A DNA stretch of 64,000 nt from Aurifilum marmelostoma (Eukaryota > Ascomycota > Sordariomycetes > Diaporthales > Cryphonectriaceae), in contig JAMXSV010000018.1 of assembly GCA_027559495.1 (NCBI GenBank), positions 1,297,715 through 1,361,714 of the forward strand, in the 5' to 3' direction. Made by a program: the position numbers and the translations under genes. The notes beneath the pieces are model-generated. The model was given only the letters and a program-made list of their open reading frames with translations. It was not told the origin of the DNA and searched no databases. Each line of letters opens with the position of its first letter. Positions within the stretch are counted from its first letter, which is position 1. Positions 13,004 to 24,321 of the stretch are shown piece by piece.

Positions 13004-14390
13004 ATGGCTACCACCACGTCGCCAACAGCTGCACTGACGACGGCGCAGGAGAACAAGCTGCCGCCCCCGAGTCCATTGCGGTCGGTCCTGGCGGGGAGTT
13101 TGGCGGGCGGCATTGAGATTGGTCAGTGTAGCTCTCGTTGCCTGTCTTGTGATATCGTGTGAATTGGTTCGCTAACGATAAATCATAGCAATCACGTATC
13201 CTGCCGAATGTACGTCTAAGCCTCCGGTTCCTCCTCCTCGAGCCCCATGCCCGTCACCGTCCATCGCTTCTCTTTTTCTTTTTTCTTTTCTTTTCTTTCT
13301 TGGTATCCTGTAGCAGTCAGCGCAGAGCATACACGTGTATAACTTCGTCGGGCTGTCATGAGTGTCCATCACGATGTGGATGTCGGCCGCGTCGGAAGAG
13401 CGGATATAGTTCGGATGAACAGCTACTAAGAAAGGGTATTTTACTTGGGCAGTTGCGAAAACAAGGACACAGCTGAACCGCCGGCTACCCGACGGCCAGA
13501 AGCTCCCATGGCCGCCATTCGGAAGCCAGTGGTATGCAGGCTGCACGACACTGATCATTGGCAACTCGGCTAAGGCTGGCATAAGTAAGACCTCTTCTTT
13601 CCTCCCGCTCTGGTTCCCTGTGAAGCCCGTGGCCGCCCCGCACTAATTTGTGATACCTGTCCTGGCAGGATTTGTCGCATTCGACCAGTACAAGCGTCTC
13701 CTCGCCGACGCCGAGGGAAAGGTCACCGGCCCACGCGCTGCTCTCGCAGGATTTGCAGCTGGCGTGACAGAGTCTCTCCTTGCAGTGACGCCCACAGAGT
13801 CGATCAAGACACAACTGTAAGTCCCTGTTCTCATGTACTGCAGACTGTCGCGCAATGGGTTCTAACTAATCCTCACCGCGTTTCCCAGCATTGACGACCG
13901 AAAGCGCGCGCAGCCGAGGATGCGCGGCTTTCTCCACGCCGTGCCCATCATTTACCGCGAGCGCGGCATTGCCGGCTTTTTCGCGGGTTTCGTGCCGACC
14001 ACCGCGCGTCAGGCCGCCAATTCGGCAGTGCGGTTTGGCAGCTACAATTTCTTCAAGCAGGCCGCACAGTCATACGTGACTCCAGGCGAGAAGCTCTCTA
14101 CCCCGGCGACGTTCGGCATAGGAGCCATGGCCGGGCTGGTGACCGTGCTGGTAACACAGCCGCTGGATACGATCAAGACCCGTATGCAGAGCATCGAGGC
14201 CAGGCAGATGTACGGGAACAGCGTGAGATGTGCCGGGCTGATATTTCGTGAGGAGGGCGTGTTGACCTTCTGGAGTGGGGTGGCGCCCAGGCTGGTGCGG
14301 CTGGTCATGAGTGGCGCCATCGTGTTCACCATGTACGAGAAGTGCATGGAGGGTTTCGATCGGATTGATCCAGAGAGGAAGTACATTTGA
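13004..14390 (+). CDS. Mitochondrial tricarboxylate (citrate) carrier, SLC25 family, 5 exons
   Basis: Exons 13004-13121, 13189-13209, 13453-13584, 13669-13816 and 13889-14390 join with consistent phases to give 306 residues, the usual size for the family. The protein has three tandem mitochondrial-carrier repeats, each with its P-x-[DE]-x-x-K signature: YPAEFAKT, TPTESIKT and QPLDTIKT. The segments around QLIDDRK, the GFxxGxxPTTARQAANSAVRFG stretch and TRMQSIEA match citrate/tricarboxylate carriers (yeast Ctp1, human SLC25A1) better than other SLC25 members. It should sit in the inner mitochondrial membrane and exchange citrate for malate or isocitrate, feeding cytosolic acetyl-CoA. Exon 2 has only 21 nt. 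The exact substrate is inferred from family resemblance. Confidence 0.93.
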
Positions 14391-15081
14391 AGCCGACCAG
14401 GGCTAGTGAAGCGGAGAACACCATGATATAAAGTGGACTAAAATGATGAGTGGTCTCATAGCAGCTACGGTACTCGCGGGCGAGGGCGAGCACGGATTGC
14501 ATGATGGGCCAGGAGGACCGACTTGATCTCGGCCGAGCATCATGATATGCATTTCTGAGATGCTTTGTACAGTGTAGACCCACATTTGACAGACACGCAT
14601 CTGTAACAAGTTGAAGAACGTCGCTACATGCAAGTGAATTGGCTATCTCCACTGAACAGTACCAACTCAGCCGCTATAGCCACGCTGCCTGCTTGCCGAA
14701 CAGGTCTGTTCGACTGTTCAGGCACATCCAGCGTGAGCTCCCTCATTATTGAAAAGGGATGAGATGGAATGAATGACAACTTCAGAAGGATGAGAAAGAG
14801 AGATTCGTAGTCTTCCCACCACATCAATCTTCCAAGCACGGTCTCTGCTTGCTGTCTGGAGAGGGAAGGAGACCGTGGCATCCCTGGGCTATTCAAGCCT
14901 ACTTCAAGTCTATTCAAGACCTTCTCAGGTACCTTGGTCGTTGCAGCCGTAAATTGTGCTCGCAGGTAGTCGTCCAGGCGGCGATTCAAACAGCAATGCC
15001 AATTGCGGTCAGGCATATTTCCAGCTAGCATCGTTGTCCTTGCATGTGACTGGTTGGCACATTCTCGTCTATCACAAGTGA
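14391..15081. other. Intergenic region between convergent genes
   Basis: This lies between the 3' ends of the citrate carrier gene (plus strand) and the small mitochondrial-protein gene (minus strand). It should contain both 3' UTRs. I see no further coding potential or repeat. Confidence 0.6.
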
Positions 15082-15553
15082 TCAGGAGAATCTGATCATG
15101 CCCTTCAGTCTGATGCCGAGCCTCTGCAACCACGTCCTGGTCGGGATCTCCTCTAAATCCTTGATCAGCTCCTTGTAGTATCCGGGGTTGCTCCTGGGCG
15201 TCATCAGCCCCCCAGTCATGCTTCTGTCCGGGTCAAGCGCATATCTCTTGCTGAACTTGTTGCCGACCAGGGACAGGATCGCATTGACCTGCTTCTGTTC
15301 ATGGGAGGCGGCGTCCGTGGCAGAGGCAATGCCAGGGTATCGGGGAGGCGTGGCATTCAACCGTGCAGAGAGGACTTCGCCTAGCTGGGCAGATGGTCGG
15401 AGGGCGTCCTTGGGCCAGGCCGTAAGGGCTGTGAGGGCTGTTCTGCGGAGAGTCTGTTCAGTTCCAACGTGCAGTGTCAGTATCGTAATCCGTCTTGTCA
15501 CCTTTGCAGTGGGCTAAGATCAGGCAGTGATCGCATACCTCTCTAGAAGCCAT
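15082..15553 (-). CDS. Small protein, probable mitochondrial bc1-complex assembly factor (UQCC2/Cbp6-like), 2 exons
   Basis: On the minus strand, exon 1 (15553-15539, five codons, MASRE) and exon 2 (15453-15082) join through an 85-nt intron with a GTATGC donor and a CAG acceptor to give 128 residues. The N-terminus TLRRTALTALTAWPKD looks like an amphipathic helix followed by the W-P-x-D pattern seen in small bc1 assembly proteins. The centre has NKFSKRYAL and the C-terminus ELIKDLEEIPTRTW followed by a basic tail. The pattern of a short protein with a conserved K-x-Y motif suggests the UQCC2/Cbp6 family, which helps cytochrome b translation and complex III assembly in the mitochondrial matrix. 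The coding evidence is good (clean splice, stop and composition), but the family assignment is tentative and from memory. Confidence 0.65.
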
Positions 15554-16963
15554 CTTGACTCTCTGTAGGTGTTAACCAGCGAGTGACAGAGAACTGCTAT
15601 ACCTCCTCCACATAGATCGATGTTGACGTCGGAGTCGGATGTTGGGGTTCCTTTGCCGGTCGTCAAGAACGAGGGCAGGAAAAAATTAGATGGGGCAGAA
15701 GTATAGTGACGTCGAGATGCGGCGGACCCGTTCGTTGGCTGGCCCGTGCTAGCCTTAACCCTCGACTAACATACAATACAGTACTACTCGAATTACTATG
15801 TTTGTCTACAATACTGGAGCCAAGGATTCATCAGCCAGGTCCAATTTGCAGGGATAACGGATTGGGGTATGTGGCAGTGCAGACAGCTGAGCATGAATTT
15901 GCCTGGGCCCCTGCGCAATTTCCTCTTGCTCCAGGGGTCCATGGAGGAGTCAGTCGTCTCCGTCTTTACTGGCTTGGCTTTGCTGCACCCATGCACTGTC
16001 CCTCCAGCTGCAGCGTGCCTCTTACTGCACGGCTTATGGAAGATGGTGGAAATGGTCGGGGTTGCTTGGTCAGCCAATCGATTCCAGTCCTGAATTGGGC
16101 GGTTTCGGGTGGTGGGTGTTGTGCCTTGGAGGGGGGAGGGGTGGTTGCCTCTGGGGAGATGGTGCCACCATATGTCCGTCCATCGTTAGTGTGCCTGTGT
16201 GCTAACCCTGCCACGTCTGCTTCAGCGGTACAGGTCGCTAAGAAATGGCCTTGGAGGACCGCCAGGGCGGTACCACAACCCCTGATCTGTCTGCTGACGC
16301 CGTGCATTGTCAACCCCCCCCCCTGACAGCCAAAGCAGACTAGGCCTACATTATAGTACCACTGTACCTGCCTGCCTGCCTTGAAACCAGAGTACGAACG
16401 AGGGCGTAACCTGCCATAGTACCTGATGACTCCTATGCCGAGAGCGCGCGGGTGTAAGGGAATCTCTTTTCTCCCCCCATCCTTCATTCCTACCGTTCCC
16501 TAGGCTGACGACTCAACTTTGACTTTCCCCTTCCAACACCAGCACAATCTGTTGCACACCAATCCACCCCCTTCCATTCTCCCCCGAACGAGAGTTATCT
16601 AACCGACGATCGACGACATCTCCTACACTCTTTACCTTTTACGTCTTCTCTCCTTTTTGTTCTGATCTCTCTTCTCCTTTCCTCGCGGGTCCGGCCTCTT
16701 TACCTTGTTTCTCTTTTGTTCCCTTGATTCTTCATCGTGCGCGCGCCATCGCCTCCCTGGTTCTGTATTCGCTGCAGCGACACGGAGGCCAGACGCGGAT
16801 CAAGCCAGGAGTAGCGGAGCGACCGACACAGATTGCCAACGCATAAATTTCCGAAGTGGCACTTCTGTGCAGCCCTGTCGACAACGACGACATCTCTTCT
16901 CTTTCTGTCTTCTTTACCACAACAGCCTTTTCCTTTCGCACATTCCATCCATCGACCGGCAAG
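15554..16963. other. Divergent promoter region between the small mitochondrial-protein gene and the Bsd2-like gene
   Basis: This is the 5' flank shared by two divergent genes. An open frame at 15706-16326 on the plus strand has no conserved features and biased composition and is not counted. The part from about 16440 to 16960 is strongly pyrimidine-rich and is probably promoter and 5' UTR of the Bsd2-like gene. Confidence 0.6.
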
Positions 16964-18314
16964 ATGTCGGGGCGATACGAAAGGGTAAGAGAAACATCAC
17001 GATCAGCGACAACGATAAGCGGCATCAAGCATGTCCTCAGACAAAATGTACGAGGGAAGAGGGAGGAATATCTGCTGACATGTCTTCGAATGTTCATCAA
17101 ACAGGTCAACGCCCACGATGAGGAGGACCACGTCTCCTCGGCCTATCCAGCTACTCCAGGAGCACCACACTCGCCGCCACCCTCATTTCACTCTAGAGCC
17201 TCCTCCCCGACCACCCGGAACAGGCAGGTCCAAGACCCAACCCTCGCCGATGCATTCGACGCCGACGATTCCGACTCGGATGACGAACCCGACGACAGAC
17301 AGCGACTTGTTAGACAAAACTCGGATCCCGTGCAGCTTGCCACCGGCAGCGTGATCAGATCGCAGCAGTCGTCGTCGACCGGCGGCTCCGGAGCCAGCAC
17401 ACCACCCTCGCAGATTACGGGCTCAACTGCTACTGCCTCGGCGGCCGCGGCGGCGGCAGCAGTAGCAGCAGCAAATTCAAATAGAATCTTTGGCAGCGGA
17501 ATCCAGAGCGATGGCGTCTTTTCGAATCTGACTGCTAAGCCAGAGAGAGGAAGCAGTGAGAAGGAGGAACTGCCTCCGGTGCGTTTCTTTTTCTTGTTGC
17601 CGTTTGTCTTTTTTCTTTCTTTTTTTCCAAAAAATTTTTTTTCTGTTTCCCTTGTTCTCTGTCGCCGTTTGCTGCATAATCTGCTGACATTTCCCACGTA
17701 TCTGTGATGAATAGTCCTACGAACAAGCTGCTGCAGATGCAGCCCCACCGTACTGGGAGACCACCATTCTCGCCCCTGGCCTTGGCGGACCAGACGATGT
17801 ATATATCGACGGCATGCCCGTCGGCTCTGTCTTCTCCTTTATCTGGAACGGAATGATCTCCATGTCCTTCCAGCTGGTCGGCTTCCTGCTCACCTATCTG
17901 CTCCACTCCACGCACGCTGCCAAGAATGGATCCCGTGCCGGTCTCGGCATCACATTGATTCAGTATGGCTTCTATATGAAGGGTTCATCTGGCGGCAGCG
18001 GCGGTATGGGCGACGGCATGCCCGGAGGTGATGGATATGCCGCCCCAGCGGATCCGAACAGTCATGACTTCGACCCAGGCTCCGTCCAGGGCGGCGGCAG
18101 CGGAGATGGCAATGGTGGCGGCAGCTTTTCAGACGTTGCCAGTTCCGACTGGGTTGCATACATCCTGATGATTGTTGGCTGGTTCATCTTGATCAGGTCC
18201 GTCAGCGATTATCTTAAGGCCAGGCGGCACGAGCAGCTTGTCTTGCAAAGCCCGGATCGGGGCTTGGGAATTCCAATCATCGCAGAAGGCGAAAATGTGG
18301 AGACGGTCGTGTGA
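16964..18314 (+). CDS. Bsd2/Ndfip-type membrane adaptor for Rsp5/NEDD4 ubiquitin ligase (DUF2370), 3 exons
   Basis: Exons 16964-16984, 17105-17578 and 17715-18314 give 364 residues. The N-terminal half is polar and acidic, with a Ser-rich region and an Ala run (about 17440-17475). A PY motif (LPPSYEQA) and a second Pro-Tyr site (APPYW) come just before the membrane part. Three hydrophobic segments follow, around SVFSFIWNGMISMSF, the GLGITLIQYGFYM region and VAYILMIVGWFIL near the C-terminus. This order matches yeast Bsd2 and animal Ndfip1/2, which sit in Golgi/endosome membranes and recruit WW-domain HECT ligases to sort metal transporters and other cargo to the vacuole. The loop between segments two and three is Gly-rich. 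Intron 1 (120 nt) has no stop and is a multiple of three, so its retention would add 40 residues. Intron 2 (17579-17714) splits the codons of the PY motif. Confidence 0.9.
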
Positions 18315-19512
18315 GGGGAGACGCGGGGTCAATCTGATTCTTTTTCTATTATCGTATCTAGAGCGTACGCTTCCAAGGCATCTCGAACGCGAACCACCTG
18401 GCTGTGCATGATACCCAGCAACATGAGGGTGACTCCAAGGGTATCAGCTCCAGCGCTGAGCCTCACAGGGCGTGATGGCCAGGAAGTCGACGCTACGGAC
18501 AATAATGACGAGGGCTATTGGGGGAGGAGCCTCGTGGGGAGAAATGGATGGGGCAGCCAAGCCGGAGGTATGAGGCATTGGAGGGAGATACATGGCAATG
18601 ACGCTTACATGCGTTATCCAGCATGGTACCGAAGGCTTATTGCGGCTTTCAATTTTCTCTGGGACTGTATCATTGCGTATGTCACAAGGGTTTACCTGAT
18701 GCCTCGAGTCGGTAGAGTATGACCTAGTGCCCAGCCTTCGAGCTTGTTGGAATCTTTATCAGAAATGGAATCATCGTGTCTGACTCTTGATTTGAGATGC
18801 ATGTTCTTGTTAAACGTAAATGCTTTGCCTTTCTGTGGATATCTTTCTTCTTTTGTTTTGTCTCTTACCCCCTCTTGTCTCTCTTTCGCACTGTTACTGT
18901 TTTCGTCTTCATTTTTCCCTCTTACAGATCCATTTTTGGCCGGCCTTCTCGTTTCCAAAATTCTGCCGTAGATGACACTCCGAGGCAGGAAGAAAAAAGA
19001 AAAAAGAAAAAAAAAGGGGAAAAAAAAGGCATCAGACTTATTCCACGACCCCTAAGGAGCGGCGCCGGGCCATCCCGCATCACCCCCGGGGGGGGGGTCG
19101 AGTGGACCCCAGCGTGTCCCGCCTGCCGTTGACGTTGACGTGACCTCATCGAGGTCGCCCTTCCCCCCCTCCTCAGGTCGGTGCAACACAACTCAATATT
19201 GTGGCTTCTGCCTCTTCCTCCGCCCGATTTATTTCGCAGCTCTTGTTCGCGCAGGACAAATGACACAATAGTCACAACATCTGGAATACCGTATTGATTC
19301 CATTGCTATACCCAGGGAGATGACCGTGACGCCTTCCGTCTCTTGTCATTCTCGTCCTTGACTGGCTCAACTCGTGGTCATTCATCTCTGAAACTGCCAA
19401 CGTGGCGCCACTCGTAAGGCGACAAACCTTGAGGCGGCTCCTCGGCTCTATTCCTACACCACTGAACCAGCCATCTTTTGGCGCCGGCAGTAGGGCCAAG
19501 AGCATCAATACG
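18315..19512. other. Intergenic region between Bsd2-like gene and isoaspartyl methyltransferase gene
   Basis: This holds the 3' UTR of the Bsd2-like gene, a pyrimidine-rich stretch (18830-18930), an A-rich stretch near 18990-19030 and the promoter of the methyltransferase gene. A 104-codon frame at 18408-18722 has no recognised domain and is not counted as a gene. Confidence 0.55.
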
Positions 19513-20345
19513 ATGGCGTGGTTGAGCAGCGGCATCTCGAACGAGGACCTGGTCCAACAGATGTGGCGTCATGGGCTCATCACTGATGAGCGGGTCAGAG
19601 ATACTCTTCTGAAGGTAATTAAACAAATAAAACCCACAGCGACCACGACACGTCTTCTCTGTACCTTTTTTCCATGTCCTTTTTTCCTTTTCTTCTTTTT
19701 CTTTTTGTGTTTTGCTGTTGCTGATCCCAAAACAACAAAACAAAGGTCGATCGGGCGCATTACGCGCCCACAGCACCCTATGCGGATAGTCCCCAGAGCA
19801 TAGGCCACGGGGCAACCATCAGCGCGCCGCACATGCATGTATCTGCCATCGAGGCCCTCCTGACTTACCTCGTACCATCTGACCGCAACCCGGCCCCGCG
19901 CGTGCTGGACATCGGCTCCGGCAGCGGCTACCTCACCCACCTATTTGCCGAGCTCGTTGGGCCGCGGGGTGCCGTGGTGGGCATGGAGCACATTCCTCAG
20001 CTGAGGGATCTGGGCGAGGCCAACATGCGCAAGAGTGCTGAGGGCCGCCAGTTCCTCGACAGTGGACGAGCCAAGCTCCTTGTAGGCGACGGGCGCAAGG
20101 GATTGGTCGAGCCCGAGGGAGGGTGGGACGCCATCCATGTCGGTGCTTCGGCGGTCACAATGCATCCCGAGCTGATCGCGCAGCTGAAGACCCCCGGCAG
20201 GATGTTTATACCCGTGGACGACGACGATTCGGGCGGGGGCCAGCATATCTGGAGGGTAGATAAGGACGAGAGTGGCAAGGTAGAAAAGAGGAAGATGTTT
20301 CCTGTCCGATATGTTCCCTTGACGGATGGGCCTAAAAGTTCATGA
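19513..20345 (+). CDS. Protein-L-isoaspartate O-methyltransferase (PCMT), 2 exons
   Basis: Exons 19513-19614 and 19746-20345 join in phase 0 to give 233 residues, typical of PIMT. The enzyme uses S-adenosylmethionine to methylate L-isoaspartyl residues in aged proteins and so starts their repair, mainly in the cytosol. The family's landmarks are present: DRAHYAP near residue 36, then the substrate-loop motif PQSIGHGATISAPHMH, the SAM-binding glycine loop VLDIGSGSGYL, and the acidic VGDGRKG and WDAIHVGA motifs. The ATG at 19513 (MAWLSSGIS) matches the usual family start. The frame stays open further upstream but only from a GTG at 19402, with an Arg-rich stretch that could mimic a mitochondrial signal. 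The intron is 131 nt with a GTAATT donor. Confidence 0.95.
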
Positions 20346-21207
20346 ACAGCTTGAGGCAACGCCGGCGATACCTCGGTAGGCGTTGATCCAGTTCTCTCCT
20401 GTTATGCATGATATGCTTTGCCTCGTTGTTCTTTCATCTTTACTTCTTTCTCTTATCTTTCATTTCTTTTCCTCTCCTTCCATCAGGCAGAGTATGTCAG
20501 TCATGATTATAGCTTTCTAATGGCTACTCACTATTCCGTCGTCAGTAATGGTGCCCTTGAAAATTGATAGTAATTACTGCAAATGTGTCCGATGTCCTAT
20601 CCGCTTCAAAGGATAATTAGGAATGCGACGGGACTACGATGCCTCTGCCCACTAGGCCATCTACCACATAGGGCTTAGAGTTCAGTACCATTCGTACCTG
20701 TGCTAAGGCGAATGAGTGTCTTGAGCATGGCTGTTTGACAAAGCTATGTTGATTGTTCCTTCAGAAGTGAGGATCATGTCGCAGGGCTTTCTCTAGTAGG
20801 TGCTTTCCCGACAACGCTTGATACGTTTATGGGTTGCTCTAGGGTGATACTGTTGGAAGTGTAATGTGTTCTCAAGGATGCGAGTGATCTTCGGACAACT
20901 CAAGAGATGCATGGCTTCGCATATATATGCATTAAATTGTACTGTGCAGTCTTGAAGGAAGCTTTCTGAAGTCGCTCATTCACAGGTTGCAAACCACGAC
21001 CTGAGAGACAGAACGAAAAGCAAAGAAAAAAGCCGTAGATCATTTCTGAAAGAGGATTGCCGAGTCTTATCAATATCAGGGAAGCTATCGTTAGCAGCTC
21101 GGTATTCATCTGCTGAACTTGGTGCCTTGAGTGTGCCCACTAAGTTGCAACGCGTTTTCATTGTACAAGAAAATATACGCATATTAATTGGTAATAACAC
21201 CAGAAGC
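20346..21207. other. Intergenic region between convergent methyltransferase and MFS genes
   Basis: This is the shared 3' flank of two convergent genes. A stretch on the minus strand at 20648-20659 matches the tRNA A-box consensus, but no B-box or acceptor-stem partner was found. Nothing else stands out. Confidence 0.55.
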
Positions 21208-23085
21208 CTACAGGACGTACTGGAAATTGACGAGACCCTCAATGATAGTACGGCCTTCTCTTGCGCGTCTGTTCTGCGAAATGAAATAGCCCACCAAGAG
21301 AGTCGTGACAATGACGATGACACCGTTAGCACTGAGTAGAAATGTACGTCAGCATTAATGAATGACATTTTAGAACGAGTATGAGACTTACGTGAGACAC
21401 GCGTATATACCCGGGAGATACTTTGGAGCGTCCCTAAAGTACACAAAGTCAGCAACTGGAGGCACATGAACTTGAGAGTGTGCACGAGGCTTACTGAGTT
21501 CTGAAGACAAGCGACCCTGCGATACCTCCAATGCCACCAAAACCAATCATACTTGCACTGCAGAATGCCCGCTTCCACGAGCCACGGATATTGTTGGCCT
21601 GGAAAACCATCACGGTTGGCAGATTGGCACTGCACCCGGCAGTCACGAGGATGGCTCCGAAATACTGAACACCGGGGGCACCGGTCCAGACCAGCAGGCA
21701 GAGGCCGATGATACAGATAGCGGAATTGAAATACAGCACTGGAGACCGTAAGCGATATTTATCGCTGATCAAACTCTCGACAAACATGAGCAGCATGGCG
21801 ATCAGGTAGGGTGGTGTGCTCAACCCCTGGGCCGCGGCAGAGGCGAAGCCAAGCTCTTCTTGCAGGATAATGGGCAGGAAGTAGCCGACCGAGTACGCCT
21901 GGATAGTCGTGCAACTGAGGAGATTATGCTTTGTCAGTGCTCAGCTGTATTTGTAACCCACCACGTTGAGGTTGGGGATGCAGCCAGTAGACAAATACTC
22001 ACAATGACAGCAGAGCAAAGCCCCATATCTTGAGATCTAATGCGGGTCGCAGGAACTTGCGAAAGGCAAAACGTTCAGGCTCAGCGTCCTGACGATCCCG
22101 ATTGATGCGTCGGATGATAAATGCTGTTTCCTTTTCGCTCAGGAAGCTCCAGCTCTTGTACGCCTTTTCAGGAAAGTCTACCATGAAGACAAACCCTGCC
22201 AGGCCCACAATGCATGTCAAAATCCCCTCCATGATGAAGATCCAGCGCCACCCGTCCTCGTGGCCCAGGCCGTCCATCCGAGAAAATGCAAGGCCCAGGA
22301 CGCCGCCCAAAGCAGATCCGAGGACACCGATGAGGTAGAAGACTGAAGTGCGCTTGTACAGGTCGACTATGAGGGAGTTCGGTAATCAATAGGTGCCGGG
22401 ACGGGGGAAAGGGGTCGGTTATAGATACAACATACATCGGGAATACCAAGAGGAAATAAGGTAATACTGGCTGGGGAAGCATCCTGCCTCGAATGCACCA
22501 AGGAGCAGCCGCAGGGGGATGAGGTCGGTCCATGTATGTACGAAACCTAGGCACTGCGCAGAGGAGTTAGGACAAACTGCTGAAGTGGTTATACCACACT
22601 CATTTATACAGCCAGGCTTATGAACTCACCATCATGACGATCCCCCAGGCGAAGACAATGGATGAGAGGAAAATCCGTGGGCCGATCTTGCGGACTATAA
22701 TCGAGGCAGGGAACTGTAGCAGTACGTAGGGGGCGAAGAAGACAAGGATTGCGATGGACTGGTACAAGATAAACATCAGCTGCTGCTGCATGATAGGTCG
22801 AGTTGTAGTTTCTAGCAAAATACTCACATAACGTTTGCCCACGGAGAGCTCCAGATCCTTGGTCATTCCAGCAATGGCAGCGTTGGCCAGATTGGCTCTG
22901 TCAAGGAACGACACGGCTTGCATGAGACCAAGAATAATTAACAGGCGGCGATCAACCTTGTGGATGATCTTTCGCTGCTCTGCCACATCATACTCTTCGT
23001 CCTCATCTAGAGGAGTGTCCAACTTGAGGGACGGCTCCTCTTCAAGAGCCGCGGGGGTCTTGTCGCTCTCGATGTCAACACCCAT
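21208..23085 (-). CDS. MFS permease of the anion:cation symporter (Dal5/Soa1-like) family, 7 exons
   Basis: Minus-strand exons 23085-22828, 22758-22630, 22553-22436, 22366-22003, 21914-21495, 21433-21392 and 21331-21208 join with matching phases to give 484 residues. After an acidic cytosolic N-terminus, the protein has the family's DRRLL and SFLDRANLANA motifs at transmembrane segment 1, a GAFEAGCFPSQYYL stretch, a WRWIFIMEG motif and the usual twelve hydrophobic segments. It ends in QNRRAREGR and a short tail. These are features of the Dal5-type anion:cation symporters, which carry allantoate, pantothenate, vitamins, dipeptides or, in yeast Soa1, sulfonates and sulfate. It is transcribed divergently from the alkyl sulfatase at 24322, with 1.2 kb between start codons, which suggests uptake of a sulfur compound. 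The substrate is inference. No breaks were found. Confidence 0.9.
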
Positions 23086-24321
23086 TGTCTAGATGCTAAA
23101 GCCACATACACATGAAAATAACAAGACAAAATTGGGGAGAGAAGGGGTTGGTGGTAGGTGTAGGTGATGAAGAGATTAGTTGGGCATCATAGTCGAAAGG
23201 CATGGGAAGACAGCGTAAGCTTTGCTTATTGTGAGTTCGACCTGTCGTCTATGGATATTGACTCCTGAATATGATGATACCTAAGCATTGTTTTTGTCTG
23301 GTCCATTAATGTTGCGCGACCCGGATGCGGCATTACGTGATAGGGGGTGCCCCGGCATCACGACATGCCTACCGGCATCACGCAATTGCTAGAGTATATA
23401 TTTTGGCCGTCGCTTCGCCCAAGCGGTCGGCACGACTCCTTGTCGAAAAAACACGGACACACACCGCTGTTAGAAGTATGTTTTACGGAATTAGCTCTCG
23501 CTTTGTTGGTCCTTAGTTCGTCTTTTAAACTCCGGCTTGATTTTTGAAATCGCATCACACGAGCCGACCCATTAGACGGTCAAGACCGGGACGTCCCTAG
23601 CCGGGCCAAGAATGCAAGAAACTCTTGTCACCGGGACAGACGTTTTGAGAATAGGTGCTCTCGGGTGAATAGTTGACTCCTGCTTTTGTGTCTCGCTTTT
23701 TTGGAGCCTGGGACTTCTTCCCACACTCTTAGAACTTTGAGATGGCTGAGGCATCCGCTGAGTCGTGCCCTGCAACGAGAAGCCCTGGCGTGTTCGACGC
23801 TGTAATTTCGGATGTTCAGAGGGTGGGTTTCGTTCTTGAGCGGACTCGGCTACCCTGTCTTGTATAGCCGAAAGACCACGAAGCAGCTGCGTAGTTATTC
23901 GAAGCCTATCGCCGAGATCGAGTGTCGGCATGAACCTAGACACCAGATCCCAGCCTCTTGCGTTACCCTTGTCTGGGAGCTCCTAAAATCCCTCACCTAG
24001 CGTGAGTTCCTTGACAGGCCTGTACTATGCTAATGCTTCGTGCGTAGTTAGGTAGCATACCCATAGCGTGGAGACGTTTTTGAGCAGTTGCCGGGGCCGA
24101 AGTTTTCCACCGGTGATCTCAAGCCCAAACAGAAGTAGCATTTTTCTTCCCTCTTGAGATAGACACACAGCGTGGACCCACAAGAGACATACGCAGCATG
24201 CCAAAGCAGTGATTAAAGGAATATGATCCGCTCCTTATCTCAAAAGACTGTGTCTCACCTCCTAGTGGCAGCTTAGGTCTTCATCCGATGAACACAAAAA
24301 ACGGAAGCCACCGAGATCAAC
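23086..24321. other. Divergent promoter region of the MFS permease and alkyl sulfatase genes
   Basis: 1.2 kb between two start codons on opposite strands. It contains three copies of the word CGGCATYACG at 23328-23382. A minus-strand frame at 23572-23943 has no recognised domain and is not counted. No transposon ends were seen. Confidence 0.65.
23328..23382. promoter_or_regulatory. Three direct copies of CGGCATYACG (candidate operator cluster)
   Basis: CGGCATTACG occurs at 23328-23337 and CGGCATCACG at 23353-23362 and 23373-23382, so copy starts are 25 and 20 bases apart. The cluster is about 245-300 bases upstream of the MFS permease start. Its TYACG core resembles half of a CACGTGA/Cbf1-type site, and the first copy continues into ACGTGA. 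A role in sulfur-responsive control is speculation; the repeats themselves are seen directly. Confidence 0.4.

Noticed and set aside
15706..16326. 206-codon plus-strand frame upstream of the Bsd2-like gene
   Set aside because: Composition and codon use unlike the real genes around it; no motif; lies in a divergent promoter.
18408..18722. 104-codon plus-strand frame downstream of the Bsd2-like gene
   Set aside because: No recognisable domain, and it lies where the 3' UTR is expected; one weak hydrophobic stretch is not enough.
20640..20700. tRNA-like A-box (TGGCCTAGTGGG) on the minus strand at 20648-20659
   Set aside because: No B-box at the right distance, no matching acceptor stem and no CCA-proximal partner; probably chance.
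23572..23943. Minus-strand frame of about 120 codons in the MFS/sulfatase promoter
   Set aside because: No domain, low-complexity Gln/Ser/Arg composition, not supported by splice signals.
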